A stretch of DNA of 64,000 bases from DASSUW01 sp963811895 (GTDB lineage Bacteria > Actinomycetota > Thermoleophilia > Solirubrobacterales > Solirubrobacteraceae): contig CAWETE010000012.1 in NCBI GenBank assembly GCA_963811895.1, positions 62,001 through 126,000 of the forward strand, in the 5' to 3' direction. Shown here piece by piece: positions 10,112 to 18,827 of the stretch. Positions within the stretch are counted from its first letter, which is position 1. Each line of letters starts with the position of its first letter. The notes beneath the pieces were generated by a model that did no database searches, was not told where the DNA came from, and saw only the letters and a list, made by a program, of their open reading frames with translations. A program made the translations under genes and the position numbers.

Positions 10112-10884
10112 TCCGCCAGCCTCGCCGCCAGCCGCAACCGGCGGAACTCCGCGACGGCGGTGGCTCGCGGCGCGGCCGTGATGCTGCGGAGCGGGAGGGC
10201 CCGCTCGCCGTCCTCGTCCACCTCGTATGCACGCGCGGTCGGTCGCGCGCTGACCACTTCATCGAGGGTCTGGTGGCGGAAGATCAGTGCGGCGCCGTCG
10301 TCGGCGGCGTAGCCGGGCGGGAGGCGGCCGCTGCGGACGGCCTCGAGGTAGACGGGGCGGCGCGAGCGCTCGCTGTCGTGGTGGACGGAGTTGGAGCCGG
10401 GAAGGAAGCCGAGGCCGCGCGCGGGGCCCGGGCGCCCGTGCGAGGTGCTGACGCCGTACTCGAACCAGCACATGGAGCCGGCGCTGAGGCCTGCGAGGAC
10501 GACGCCCGCCTGCCATGCCTCGTGGAGGATCGTGTCCAGCCCCTGCGCCTTCCAGATGGCGAGCAGGTTCACCATCGAGCCGCCGCCGACGTAGATCGCA
10601 TCCTGTGACAGTAAGTGCGACCTGAGTGGAACCGGCTCGCGGCCGAGCCTGAACAGTGAGATGTGACTCGGCTCGCACAGCCGGTCCTGGTACGTCTCGT
10701 AGAAGCGGCGGATCTGGTGCTCGGAGTCGCCGCCCGCGGTGGGGAGGAGACAGACGCGCGGGCGGGCCTGCCGGGTGAGGCGCAGGACGAGCTCGTCGAG
10801 GGCGGGGTCGGCGGAGCCGGCGGTGAAGCCGCCGCCGCCCATGGCCAGGATCGTCGGCGTGCGCCGCCCGTCAGGCGGCGGCAA
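10108..10884 (-). CDS. Peptidase E-like (S51) serine hydrolase, second copy
   Basis: A 258-residue S51-family protein (dipeptidase E / cyanophycinase fold). The nucleophile elbow is GLSAGSMCWFEYG, the N-terminus carries ILAMGGGGF, and the VHHD motif probably supplies the catalytic His. The TTG start at 10884 lies 14 nt inside the end of the upstream paralog, implying coupling. The family cleaves Asp-X dipeptides or cyanophycin; the substrate here is unknown. The stop shares CTAG with the gene on the opposite strand. Confidence 0.85.
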   Translation of the reverse strand: MPPPDGRRTPTILAMGGGGFTAGSADPALDELVLRLTRQARPRVCLLPTAGGDSEHQIRRFYETYQDRLCEPSHISLFRLGREPVPLRSHLLSQDAIYVGGGSMVNLLAIWKAQGLDTILHEAWQAGVVLAGLSAGSMCWFEYGVSTSHGRPGPARGLGFLPGSNSVHHDSERSRRPVYLEAVRSGRLPPGYAADDGAALIFRHQTLDEVVSARPTARAYEVDEDGERALPLRSITAAPRATAVAEFRRLRLAARLAD

Positions 10885-11581
10885 GCGTCCGCTCCAGATA
10901 GCGCGTGACGAGCTCGGTCTCCCCGTCGCCGGTCACGTGGAACGCCCGCGCGTGGGGGCGCGAGGTCACCACCTCGGCGAGCTCGGCGCCGACGAAGTGC
11001 AGGGCCGCCCCGTCTCCAGTGCCGTAGCCCGGCGTCATCCCGTCCGCCACTGCGCGCAGGTACGCGGCCCGGCGCTCCGGCTTGTCGTCATAGTGAACCG
11101 CGTTGGAGTGGGGGAGGAAGCCCATCCCGCGCACCGGCGCGCTTTCACCGTGAAACGCTGTCACGCCCTGCTCGAACCAGCAGAGCGAGCCGGCGCTCAG
11201 GCCGGCCATGACCACGCCGGCCTCCCAGGCGCGGCGGAGCATGCCGTCGACGCCGTGCGCGTTCCAGGTGCCGAGCAGCGAGATCACGCTGCCGCCGCCG
11301 ACGTAGACCAGGTCCTGGGCCAGCAGGTGGTCCGCGAGGTCGCACGCCCCGCCGTCACGGCGGAAGAGCGAGACGTGCGACGGCTGGCAGCGGCCGGCCG
11401 GGAAGGCGCGGTAGAAGCGCACGATGTAGTGGTCGGCGTCGCCCGAAGCGGTGGGGAGGAAGCAGACGCGCGGGCATTCGACGGCCGTCAGGGCCATCGC
11501 GTGCTCGTCGAGCAGCGCGTTGCCCGCCTCCATCGAGAACCCGCCCCCGCCCATGGCGAGGATCTGGCGCGGTCGCGACAT
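10871..11581 (-). CDS. Peptidase E-like (S51) serine hydrolase, first copy
   Basis: A 236-residue paralog of the downstream gene, with the same ILAMGGGGF start, LVYVGGGS, GLSAGSLCWFEQG nucleophile elbow and VHYDD segment. The pair forms a two-gene operon with a 14-nt overlap, so it likely arose by tandem duplication. ATG at 11581 is preceded, on the minus strand, by TACCCT 6 nt upstream, fitting a leaderless transcript. Two imperfect 23-bp direct repeats further upstream may be regulatory. Confidence 0.87.
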   Translation of the reverse strand: MSRPRQILAMGGGGFSMEAGNALLDEHAMALTAVECPRVCFLPTASGDADHYIVRFYRAFPAGRCQPSHVSLFRRDGGACDLADHLLAQDLVYVGGGSVISLLGTWNAHGVDGMLRRAWEAGVVMAGLSAGSLCWFEQGVTAFHGESAPVRGMGFLPHSNAVHYDDKPERRAAYLRAVADGMTPGYGTGDGAALHFVGAELAEVVTSRPHARAFHVTGDGETELVTRYLERTLAAA

Positions 11582-11935
11582 GCCCGGAGGGTACGGGCGC
11601 GATGCGCGTCCGTTGCGAATTTCAGCCTTCGGTCGAGCAGGACCGGACCGGGTGTCCAGCGGGAGATCGCCCGGATCCGCGATTCTAAGCCTTCGGTGGA
11701 GACTCGAGACCCTTATTGACACGCCGTTACGAGTGCCGGCGCTTCTCGCCCGTGCGAAGTCGCGAAAGTGACCGCGCCCCAGCTCGCGGATCCGTCCGGT
11801 CGTTGCCGGACAATGAGTATGGATGGGCCCGCTGATCGCCGCGCCGGCGAAGCGGGTGCCAGGCCCCGCGGCGAAGAGCGTGGCGCCCATGTGACGCGCG
11901 CCACGAACGCTGCCCGAGCATATATTCTGGGATGT
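11582..11935. promoter_or_regulatory. 354-bp divergent intergenic region with a 23-bp direct repeat
   Basis: No gene was found between the S51 pair and the MarR gene. Two 23-bp direct repeats at 11615-11637 and 11679-11701 match at 19 positions and share AGCCTTCGGT; their starts are 64 bp apart. The first sits near the expected -35 of the minus-strand S51 operon. A TTGACA occurs at 11716 but has no good -10 at the usual spacing. The MarR gene has its own TATTCT/TATATT -10 at 11921-11928. Confidence 0.5.
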
Positions 11936-12460
11936 ATGAGTCATGCACATGCGGCAAATGTGCTTGGCGCGCTCGCCCTCGCCCTCTCCGACCGCCTGGC
12001 CGAGGCGGGCGAGCGCGTCGGCGGCGGGTCGGCCGCGGCGGCCCTGGTGACGCTCTACGGAACTCGGGCCGGGATTCGAATCGACGGCTTGGCGAGGGTT
12101 GTGGGTCTCTCCCACTCGGGCGCTGTGCGGCTTGTCGACCGACTGGAGGTCGAAGGCCTGGTCGAGCGCCGGCGCGGGGCCGACCAGCGGTCAACAGCCC
12201 TCTATCTCACCCCGCCAGGACGCCGATCGGCGCGCCGAGTGCTTGCCGAGCGGCACGCAGCCATGCATTCGGCACTCGAGTTGCTGACCGACGATCAACA
12301 AGCCGGGATCGCCGACCTGGCGGATCGCCTTCTGCGCGAGCTCGCCGACGAGCCCGCCGCCGAGGCCCGGCTCTGCCGGCTCTGCGACCTGGAGGCGTGC
12401 GGCCGCTCGAGCGGCCGGTGCCCCGTCGCGGGCCGTCGAACCCGCCGCGCGGCCTTCTGA
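11936..12460 (+). CDS. MarR-family transcriptional regulator with Cys-rich tail
   Basis: A 174-residue winged-helix regulator. The central HTH (GLARVVGLSHSGAVRLVDRL) and the wing (VERRRGADQRST) are MarR-like. The C-terminal ~30 residues contain CRLCDLEAC and GRCPV, a cluster of Cys residues that could bind metal or sense redox. The start at 11936 is supported by an upstream TATTCT -10 7 nt away and by the absence of conserved sequence further upstream. Its target may be the divergent S51 operon. Confidence 0.8.
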   Translation: MSHAHAANVLGALALALSDRLAEAGERVGGGSAAAALVTLYGTRAGIRIDGLARVVGLSHSGAVRLVDRLEVEGLVERRRGADQRSTALYLTPPGRRSARRVLAERHAAMHSALELLTDDQQAGIADLADRLLRELADEPAAEARLCRLCDLEACGRSSGRCPVAGRRTRRAAF

Positions 12461-12509
12461 AGGTGTGAAGCGCGGTTCACGACGTTAAGTTGTGAATCCG
12501 CAATCTAAG

Positions 12510-12535
12510 GGTCGATCGAAGAGTTACTCTCGACC
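12510..12535. terminator. Hairpin between convergent genes
   Basis: GGTCG (12510-12514) pairs with CGACC (12531-12535), and inside it AGAGT pairs with ACTCT around a single T. The TAA stop of the small membrane protein lies in the inner stem. There is no T-run. A GTGAA-N6-TTCAC inverted repeat just upstream (around 12466-12482) adds more symmetry. It may end transcription from either side. Confidence 0.4.
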
Positions 12536-12724
12536 GAGCGCGATGCTCAGCCCCGCGACGGCGAGGATGCCGAGGCCGACCAAGGGCGCAAGGACGTCCT
12601 CGGCGACCGCTTCCGAGGCCACGAGAACGGCCCCCACGGCCAGGACGGCCGTCACTCCCGCCGCGATTCGCCAGTCGTCACCGACGATGAAGTCGCGCCA
12701 GAAGCGGAAGAAGGCCCGGATCAC
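12524..12724 (-). CDS. Small two-helix membrane protein
   Basis: A 66-residue hydrophobic protein starting with GTG and overlapping the stop of the upstream membrane gene as GTGA. It begins VIRAFFRFWRDFIVGDDW and then has two likely transmembrane segments rich in Ala/Val/Leu. No family is recognised. The overlap implies co-expression with the polytopic protein at 12721-13470, perhaps as an accessory subunit. Confidence 0.7.
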   Translation of the reverse strand: MIRAFFRFWRDFIVGDDWRIAAGVTAVLAVGAVLVASEAVAEDVLAPLVGLGILAVAGLSIALGRE

Positions 12725-13470
12725 GCCCGCAGCAGCCGGATCGCGGACCAGGAGAAGGCCGCCCAGGCGGCCAGCAGCATCAGGATCGCCACGTCGCCGC
12801 CCGGCCATGCGAGGCTCTCGCCGCTCTCCGAGAACAGCCCGAGCCCTTCGACGGCCCAGAAGGTGCCGAAGGTCGTGAGCAGGAGGCCGACCGCGAACTT
12901 GATCGTGTTCTGCGGCACGCCGGCCAGCGGGCGGTGCGCGATCGCGCCGATCGCGAGCACGATCGCCCCGGCCGCCGCGGCCCCGGCCGCGGCGAGCGGC
13001 ACGTTGTCCGCGTTCAGCCCGAAGGTGATCACGATGAAGACGATCTCCAGGCCTTCGAGGAACACGCCCTTGAAGGCCACGACGAAGCCGAACCAGTCGA
13101 GGCCGAGCCGGCGCTCGTCCTGCGCCGCCCGGCCGGCCTCGAGCTCCTCGCGGTAGGCCTCGTCCTCGTCGTTGAGGGCCTTCAGGCCCGACGAGCGCAG
13201 GATCGCCTTGCGCAGCCATTGGAGCCCGAAGATCAGCAGCAGGGTCCCGATCACGAGCTGCAGCAGCGCCTCCGGCAGCCACTCGGCGAGCGCGTAGCCC
13301 GCCAGCGCGGCGACCACCGCCAGCGCCACGAGCGCGCAGGCGGCGCCGGCCAGCGCCGACCGCCACCCGCGCGTGACGCCCATCGCCAGGACGATGGTGA
13401 GCGCCTCGACGAACTCGACCGCCGAGGCGAAGAAGACCGATACGACGAGGCCGAGGTCCGCGGCGGTCAC
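12721..13470 (-). CDS. Polytopic membrane protein with paired FTR1-like acidic motifs
   Basis: A 249-residue protein with about seven hydrophobic segments. Two similar motifs, SAVEFVEALTIVLAMG near residues 15-30 and FLEGLEIVFIVITFG near 137-151, resemble the REGLE repeats of FTR1 iron permeases and related COG4280-type proteins. Transport of a metal is plausible but unproven. The GTG start at 13470 is preceded by TAGGCT 7 nt upstream with no Shine-Dalgarno, supporting leaderless initiation. It forms an operon with the small membrane protein. Confidence 0.7.
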   Translation of the reverse strand: MTAADLGLVVSVFFASAVEFVEALTIVLAMGVTRGWRSALAGAACALVALAVVAALAGYALAEWLPEALLQLVIGTLLLIFGLQWLRKAILRSSGLKALNDEDEAYREELEAGRAAQDERRLGLDWFGFVVAFKGVFLEGLEIVFIVITFGLNADNVPLAAAGAAAAGAIVLAIGAIAHRPLAGVPQNTIKFAVGLLLTTFGTFWAVEGLGLFSESGESLAWPGGDVAILMLLAAWAAFSWSAIRLLRA

Positions 13471-13480
13471 CCGCCGCAGC

Positions 13481-14065
13481 CTAAGGGGCGGTCACGACGC
13501 TCTCGTACTCGATCTCCTTCGCCACCTCGCCGGCGATCCGGGCGCCGGCGAACCGCTCGACGAGGTGCAGCGCCAGGTCGATCCCCGAAGTGACGCCGCC
13601 GGCCGACACGATGTCGCCGTCGTCCACGAAGCGGCCCTCCACGATCTCGGCGCCCGAGGCCCGCAGGTCCTCGATCGCGAGGTGATGCGTCGTCATGCGG
13701 CGGCCGGCCGTGATGCCGGTGGCGGCGAGCAGCATCGCGCCGGTGCAGACCGAGCCGATGATCGCGCCGCGCGCATGGGCCGCGGCCACCACGCGGGGCA
13801 GCTCGCGCAGCTCGAGCTCGGTGCGGATGCCCGAGCCGTGGAAGTAGCCGCCGCCGGGGACGATCAGCATGTCCGCGTCGACGGACGGGCCGCGCTCGAC
13901 GAAGATGCGCGCCTTGTGCGACGCGGTGATGGTGGCGGGCCCGTGGGCGCCGACGAGCTCAACCTCGATCGGCGCGCCGAGCTCGGCGGCCGTTCGCAGC
14001 ACCTCATAAGGGGCGATGGCGTCGAGCTCGTCGAACCCATCGAACAGGATGATGTCGATCTGCAT
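13481..14065 (-). CDS. DJ-1/PfpI-family protein
   Basis: A 194-residue class I glutamine-amidotransferase-like protein. It begins MQIDIILFDGFDELDAIAP and has the nucleophile-elbow Cys in IGSVCTGAMLLAA. Members act as chaperones, glyoxalases or amidases; none can be assigned. It diverges from a GlxA-type regulator that carries the same domain, so the two probably respond to related signals. Confidence 0.85.
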   Translation of the reverse strand: MQIDIILFDGFDELDAIAPYEVLRTAAELGAPIEVELVGAHGPATITASHKARIFVERGPSVDADMLIVPGGGYFHGSGIRTELELRELPRVVAAAHARGAIIGSVCTGAMLLAATGITAGRRMTTHHLAIEDLRASGAEIVEGRFVDDGDIVSAGGVTSGIDLALHLVERFAGARIAGEVAKEIEYESVVTAP

Positions 14066-14101
14066 GGCGGGATCGTGGCGCTACACGTGTGATCCCGCCA
14101 G

Positions 14102-14136
14102 TGGCAGCACCGGCACATGTCGCAGGATTCCTGCCA
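14102..14136. promoter_or_regulatory. TGGCAG...CTGCCA inverted repeat in the GlxA/DJ-1 divergent promoter
   Basis: TGGCAG (14102-14107) is mirrored by CTGCCA (14131-14136) with a 23-bp gap, just upstream of a TACGAT -10 (14139-14144) that lies 6 nt before the GlxA-type ATG. Position and symmetry suggest an operator controlling one or both divergent genes, possibly autoregulatory. Confidence 0.45.
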
Positions 14137-14150
14137 GATACGATCAGCGG

Positions 14151-15095
14151 ATGCACCGGATCGCCGTGCTCGCCCTCGACCAGGTCGTCGCCTTCGACCT
14201 CTCGATCGCCGCGCAGGTCTTCGGCCACCACGACGAGCGCGACCGCTACGCGCTCACCGTCTGCGGGCGGCGCGCCGGGCCCGTGCGCAGCTCGACGGGC
14301 TTCGCGATCGTGGCCACCCACGGCCTGGGCGCGGTCCGGCAGGCCGACACGGTCGTCGTCCCCGGCATCGAGGAGACCGCGCCCGAGCCCGACGCCGCGG
14401 TCATCGCCGCCCTGCGGGCGGCCGACCGCCGCGGCGCGCGGATGATCTCGATCTGCACGGGCGCCTTCGTGCTCGCGGCGGCGGGGCTGCTCGACGGGCG
14501 CCGCGCGACCACCCACTGGCGCCACGCCGCCGAGCTGCAGGCGCGCTACCCCGATGTCGACGTCGACGCCCGCGTGCTCTACGTCGACGAGGGGCGCATC
14601 CTCACGTCGGCCGGCGTGGCCGCCGGCATCGACCTGTGCCTGCACGTCGTCGCGCGCGACCACGGGGTGGCGGCCGCCAACGCGATCGCCCGCCGCATGG
14701 TCGTCGCGCCCCATCGCGGCGGCGGCCAGGCGCAGTTCGTCGAGCGCGCGCTGCCGGCCGCCACCGGCGACGGCCTGGAGGCCACGCGGGAGTGGATGCT
14801 CGAGCGCCTCGACGAGCCGCTCACGGTCGCCGCCATGGCCCGGCACGCCGCGCGCAGCGAGCGCTCGTTCGCCCGCCACTTCCTCGCCGAGACGGGCACG
14901 ACGCCGCTGCGCTGGCTGCACGAGCAGCGCGTGCTGCACGCCCGGCGGCTGCTGGAGGAGAGCCACCTGCCGATCGAGGACGTGGCGGCGCGCTGCGGGT
15001 TCGGCACGGCGACCACCCTGCGCGAGCACTTCGGCCGCTCGGTCCACACCACGCCCACCGCCTACCGGCGAGCGTTCAGCGCCGCCGCGCGGTGA
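14151..15095 (+). CDS. GlxA-family AraC-type transcriptional regulator
   Basis: A 314-residue protein with an N-terminal DJ-1/PfpI-like domain (residues 1-~170, SICTGAFVLAAAG at the elbow position) and a C-terminal AraC double HTH (~205-314: MARHAARSERSFARHF and IEDVAARCGFGTATTLREHF). Such proteins are amidotransferase-fold transcription activators. TACGAT 6 nt before the ATG suggests a leaderless mRNA. Its 3' end overlaps the convergent ridA by 20 bp. Confidence 0.9.
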   Translation: MHRIAVLALDQVVAFDLSIAAQVFGHHDERDRYALTVCGRRAGPVRSSTGFAIVATHGLGAVRQADTVVVPGIEETAPEPDAAVIAALRAADRRGARMISICTGAFVLAAAGLLDGRRATTHWRHAAELQARYPDVDVDARVLYVDEGRILTSAGVAAGIDLCLHVVARDHGVAAANAIARRMVVAPHRGGGQAQFVERALPAATGDGLEATREWMLERLDEPLTVAAMARHAARSERSFARHFLAETGTTPLRWLHEQRVLHARRLLEESHLPIEDVAARCGFGTATTLREHFGRSVHTTPTAYRRAFSAAAR

Positions 15096-15453
15096 CCTCG
15101 ATCTCGATCCGCATCCGCGGGTCGCTCAGACCGCACTCCTGCATCGTGGCCGCCGGGCGCACGTCGCCGAAGTGGCGGCGCAGGGCCGGCCAGCAGGCCT
15201 CGAAGTCGCCGGCGTCCGGGAGCAGGTAGCGGACGCGGACCACGTCCGCGAACGTGCAGCCCGCCTCGGCGAGCGCGGCAGCGACGTTGGCCAGGGCCTG
15301 GTCGACCTGCTCGACCACGTCGCCGGAGATGGTCATCGTCGAGTAGTCGAACCCCGTCGTGCCGGAGACGTGGATCCAGTCGCCGTCGACGACCGCGCGC
15401 GAGTAGCCGATCTGCTCCTCGAAGGTGGAGCCGGACGAGATCAGGCGGCGCAC
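15076..15453 (-). CDS. ridA: RidA/YER057c-family enamine/imine deaminase
   Basis: A 125-residue RidA-type protein, which hydrolyses reactive enamine/imine intermediates. It starts with GTG in RRLISSGSTFEEQIG, the typical N-terminus, and has VSGTTGFDY, RVRYLLPD and IEIEVTARRR. The gene is the last of the hut operon. It lies in the same frame as the hutF tail with no stop between them, so either the two are fused or an undetected indel hides a hutF stop near 15444. Confidence 0.85.
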   Translation of the reverse strand: MRRLISSGSTFEEQIGYSRAVVDGDWIHVSGTTGFDYSTMTISGDVVEQVDQALANVAAALAEAGCTFADVVRVRYLLPDAGDFEACWPALRRHFGDVRPAATMQECGLSDPRMRIEIEVTARRR

Positions 15454-16498
15454 GGGCGCCACGGTATCGGCCGACGCGCAGGTGGCCAGCGCCCGCATGA
15501 GGTCCTCCTCCGCGATGCCGCGCAACCGCGGATGATCGAGGTCGACGGCCACCTCGCCTGCGTCCTCGAGGCCGAGCGAGGCGAGGCCGTTCGCGGACGA
15601 CCGCGCCCCACAGGTCGCCGGCCTCGGCCAGCAGCGCGTGGCGGGTGCGGCGCTCGCGCCGGGCGCCGGTCTCGAGCTCGCGCAGCTCCTCGAAGGGGTC
15701 GACGACGACGTTGCTGTCGCTCCCGATCGCCAGCCGCACGCCGGCGTCGCGCCAGCGCAGGGCCGGGAAGTGGCCGTCGCCGAGGTTGCCCTCGGTCGTC
15801 GGGCAGGTGGCCACGATCGTGCCGGTCTCGGCCACCAGCGCGATGTCGCGGTCGCTCACGTGGATCCCGTGCACGATCGTCGTGCGCTCGCCGAGGAACC
15901 CGGTGCGTTCCAGCAGCTCGATCGGCGAGCAGCCGTGCTCGGCCTGGCACTCCTCCAGCTCGCGCGGCTGCTCGTGCGCGTGGACGTGGCGGACGAGCCC
16001 GTGCGCTTCGGCGTAGCGCGCGATCTCGCGCAGCCAGTCCGCCGGCACCGCCCGCACGCTGTGGGCGGCGACTCCGACCGGGTGGCCGGCCAGCCGCAGC
16101 GCGTCGACGCGGGCGAGGTAGTCGTCGACCGAGGGGTCGCGGAAGCGCGCGTGCCCGCCGCGGTGATAGGCCGCGGGCAGCAGGACGACGGTCAGTCCCG
16201 CAGCGGCGCCGGCGACGGCGAGCGCCATCGCGTTCGGCTCCTCGTACGGCGTGCCGTCGGGCCGGTGGTGGACGTAGTGGAACTCGCCGACGGCGCCGTA
16301 GCCGGCGGCGGCCATCTCGGCGTAGACGTGGCCGGCGACCTCGCGCATCGATTCCGGCTCGAGCGCCTCGGCCAGCCGGTACATCTCCTCGCGCCAGCTC
16401 CAGAAGTCGTCGTCCGGCCGCTCGCTGCGCTCGCCGATGCCCCGCAGGTCGCGCTGGAAGGCGTGCGAGTGCACGTTGGCCATCGCCGCGATCCTCAC
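15454..16498 (-). CDS. hutF: Formimidoylglutamate deiminase-like amidohydrolase (one frameshift)
   Basis: An amidohydrolase-superfamily protein of about 348 codons matching HutF, which deaminates N-formimino-glutamate to N-formyl-glutamate. Metal ligands are visible: HSHAF near the start, HVHAHEQ, IVHGIHVSDRD and the Asp in AIGSDSNV. The usual ~50-residue N-terminal beta-domain is missing; the protein begins VRIAAMANVHSHAF from GTG 16498. An extra C near 15596 shifts the frame before GLASLGLEDAGEVAVDLDHP. There is no stop between it and either neighbour, the M20 amidase upstream and ridA downstream. Each junction would be a normal GTG overlap if one more inserted base were removed. Confidence 0.78.
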
Positions 16499-17678
16499 CG
16501 CGCCAGCTCCTGCGGCGGCGGCCAGAAGGCCGTTGGCGGCGACCGCGGCGTCGTCGAGCGAGACCTCCTCCTCGGGCGAGTGGCTGACGCCGGTGTCGTT
16601 GCGCACCAGCACCATCCCCGCGGGACGGGCGGCGGCGATCACGCCCGCGTCGTGGCCGGCGTAGCAGACCAGCCGCGGCTTCGGCGGCCGCAGGCCCGCC
16701 AGCAGCGCGTCGCGCACGCGGTCCGGGAACTCGGTGCCCGGACGACCACGCGGCGGTCCGCAGCTCGAGCCCGACGCCCGCGTCCTTCGCCACCCGCTCG
16801 ATCTCGAGCGCCACCGTCTCGCGCCATGACTCGACGGTCTCCGGCTCGGGCGCACGCGCATCGAGCCACAGGCGCACGAGCGAGGGCACGGTGGTCGGCG
16901 AGTTCGGCTCGACCTCCATGCGGGCGGCGGTGAAGACCATGCCGAGCCGCTGGGCCGCCTCGGTGTCGGCGCGCACGATCACGCGCGCGGCGGCGGCGAG
17001 CGCGTCGCGGCGCTCCTCGCGCGGCGTCGTGCCCGCGTGGTCGGCCCGGCCGGACAGCTCGACCTGCAGCCGCAGCCGCGCCGCCAGCCGCGTGACGACA
17101 CCGGCCGGCGCGTGAGCGGCGGCGAGGTCGCGCGTCTGGTCGATGTGCAGCTCGAGGAAGCCCGCGAGGCGGTCGAGCCACGCCGGGGCGTCGCGCAGGC
17201 CCTCGGGGTCCACGCCCGCCTCCGCCATCGCGTCGCCGAGCGCGACTCCGTGCTCGTCGACGCGGTCGACCGCGTCGTCGACGTCGAGCCGCCCGACCAG
17301 CGCGCGCGAGCCGAAGGTCGGCGTGTTGAAGCGCGCGCCCTCCTCGTCGGCGAACGAGACCACGGCCACCGGCACACGCTCGGCCACCGCGAAGCCGGCG
17401 GCGACGCCGAGCGCGCCGTCGAAGCGCCCGCCGCCGCGCACGCTGTCCAGGTGCGAGCCGACCGCCCACCACGGCGGCGGCGTGTCCGGGCACGCCCACA
17501 GGTTGCCGGCCGGATCGCGCTCGAGCTTCCGCCCGATCGCCTCGGCGCGGCGCGCGAACCACGCCGCCGCCCGCTCGTCCTCGTCGGTCCAGGCCAGCCG
17601 CGTCGTCGCCCCGCTCTCGTCGAGGCCGATCGGGACGAGGTCGGAGAGCAGCGTCTCGAGCTCGGCCGCCTCGATCAC
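16499..17678 (-). CDS. M20-type hydantoinase/carbamoylase-family amidase (one frameshift)
   Basis: A Zn-dependent amidase of the allantoate amidohydrolase / N-carbamoyl amino acid hydrolase family, about 390 codons. Metal-site motifs are GSHLDSVRGGGRFDG, FADEEGARFN, ELHIDQ and AGHDAGV; RADHAGTTP lies in the dimerisation domain. GTG 17678 overlaps the hutI stop. An extra C near 16736 shifts the frame before TEFPDRVRDAL. Its place between hutI and hutF, with no hutG in view, suggests it removes the formyl group from N-formylglutamate; this is inference. Confidence 0.82.
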
Positions 17679-18827
17679 GCGGCGATGACCTCGGCGACGG
17701 GGTTGCGGCCGAAGCGGTAGGCCAGGTGCTCGACCGGGCCGTCGAGCACGACGATGTCGGCGCGCTTGCCGACCTCGATCGACCCGCGGTCGTCGAAGCC
17801 CAGCACCCAGGCGGCGTTCAGGGTGCAGGCGGCCAGCGCCTCGCGCGCCGTCCAGCCGTAACGGCGCACCGCGAGCCCGATCACCGACGGCAGCGACTGC
17901 AGCGGCGAGGTGCCCGGGTTGCAGTCGGTCGCCAGTACGCAGATGGCGCCGGCGTCCATCAGCGCCCGCCCCGGCGCCAGCTCCTCGGCGCCCAGGAACT
18001 CGGCGCCGGGCAGCAGCACGGCGGCGCACTCGGCGGCGGCGAGCGGCGCGAGGTCGTCGGGGTGCAGGCAGGCGAGATGGTCGACCGAGCGGGCGCCCGC
18101 GGCCAAGCGCCACCGGCACCGACCGGTTGGCGTTGAACTGCTCGACGTGGGCGCGCAGCGGCACGCCCTCGCGCTTCGCGATCTCGCCGAGCCGTTCGAG
18201 GTCCTCGTTGCGGAAGGCGACCGACTCGACGTAGATGTCGAGCGCGTCGACCTCGGCCTCCGCCGCCAGCTCGTCCACCACGTCCATCCAGCCCGCGGCG
18301 TCGTAGCCCTCCGGGATCGAGTGGGCGAACAGGCCGGTGACCCGGTCGCCGACCTGGCGGCCGAGCCGGACGAGCCGCAGCTCGCCCTCGCGCGAGAGCC
18401 CGTAGCCGGTCTTGGACTCGAGCGTCGTCGTGCCCCAGGAGAGCATCTCGGTGCGGATCTCGCGCGCCTGCGCGAGCACCTCGTCGTCGCTCGCCTCCGC
18501 CAGCGCCCGCGCCGACGAGGCGATCCCGCCGCCGCGCCGCGAGATCTCCTCGTACGGCACGCCGGTGACCTTCTGCTCGTACTCCTCCGCCCGCCAGCCC
18601 GCGAACGGCAGGTGCGTGTGGCAGTCGACGAAGCCCGGGATCACCGCGCCGCCCGTCGCGTCGATGACCATGTCGGCGCCCGGGTCGTGCTCGAGCGCGA
18701 CGATCACGCCGTCCTCGACGGTCAGCGAGCCGGGCTCGAGCCGCAGCTCGTTCGGCCGCCGCACGCAGGGCATCCCGTCCTCGGGCGGGAGCAGCACCTG
18801 CGCCGCGCCGCGGATCGAGACCTTCAT
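17675..18827 (-). CDS. hutI: Imidazolonepropionase (one frameshift)
   Basis: About 383 codons of HutI, which opens the imidazolone ring to give N-formimino-L-glutamate. Metal ligands are seen in FVDCHTHLPFAG (near residue 65), LFAHSIPEGYD, RAHVEQFN and the Asp in VLATDCNPGT. An extra T (A on the plus strand) near 18105 shifts the frame between VPVAL and AAGARSVDHLACLHPDD; removing it restores the enzyme. The ATG overlaps the hutU stop (ATGA) and its stop overlaps the amidase GTG (GTGA). Confidence 0.92.

Noticed and set aside
12066..12090. A GGATTCGAATC sequence resembling a tRNA T-loop
   Set aside because: It lies within the conserved MarR coding frame and there is no acceptor or anticodon stem around it.
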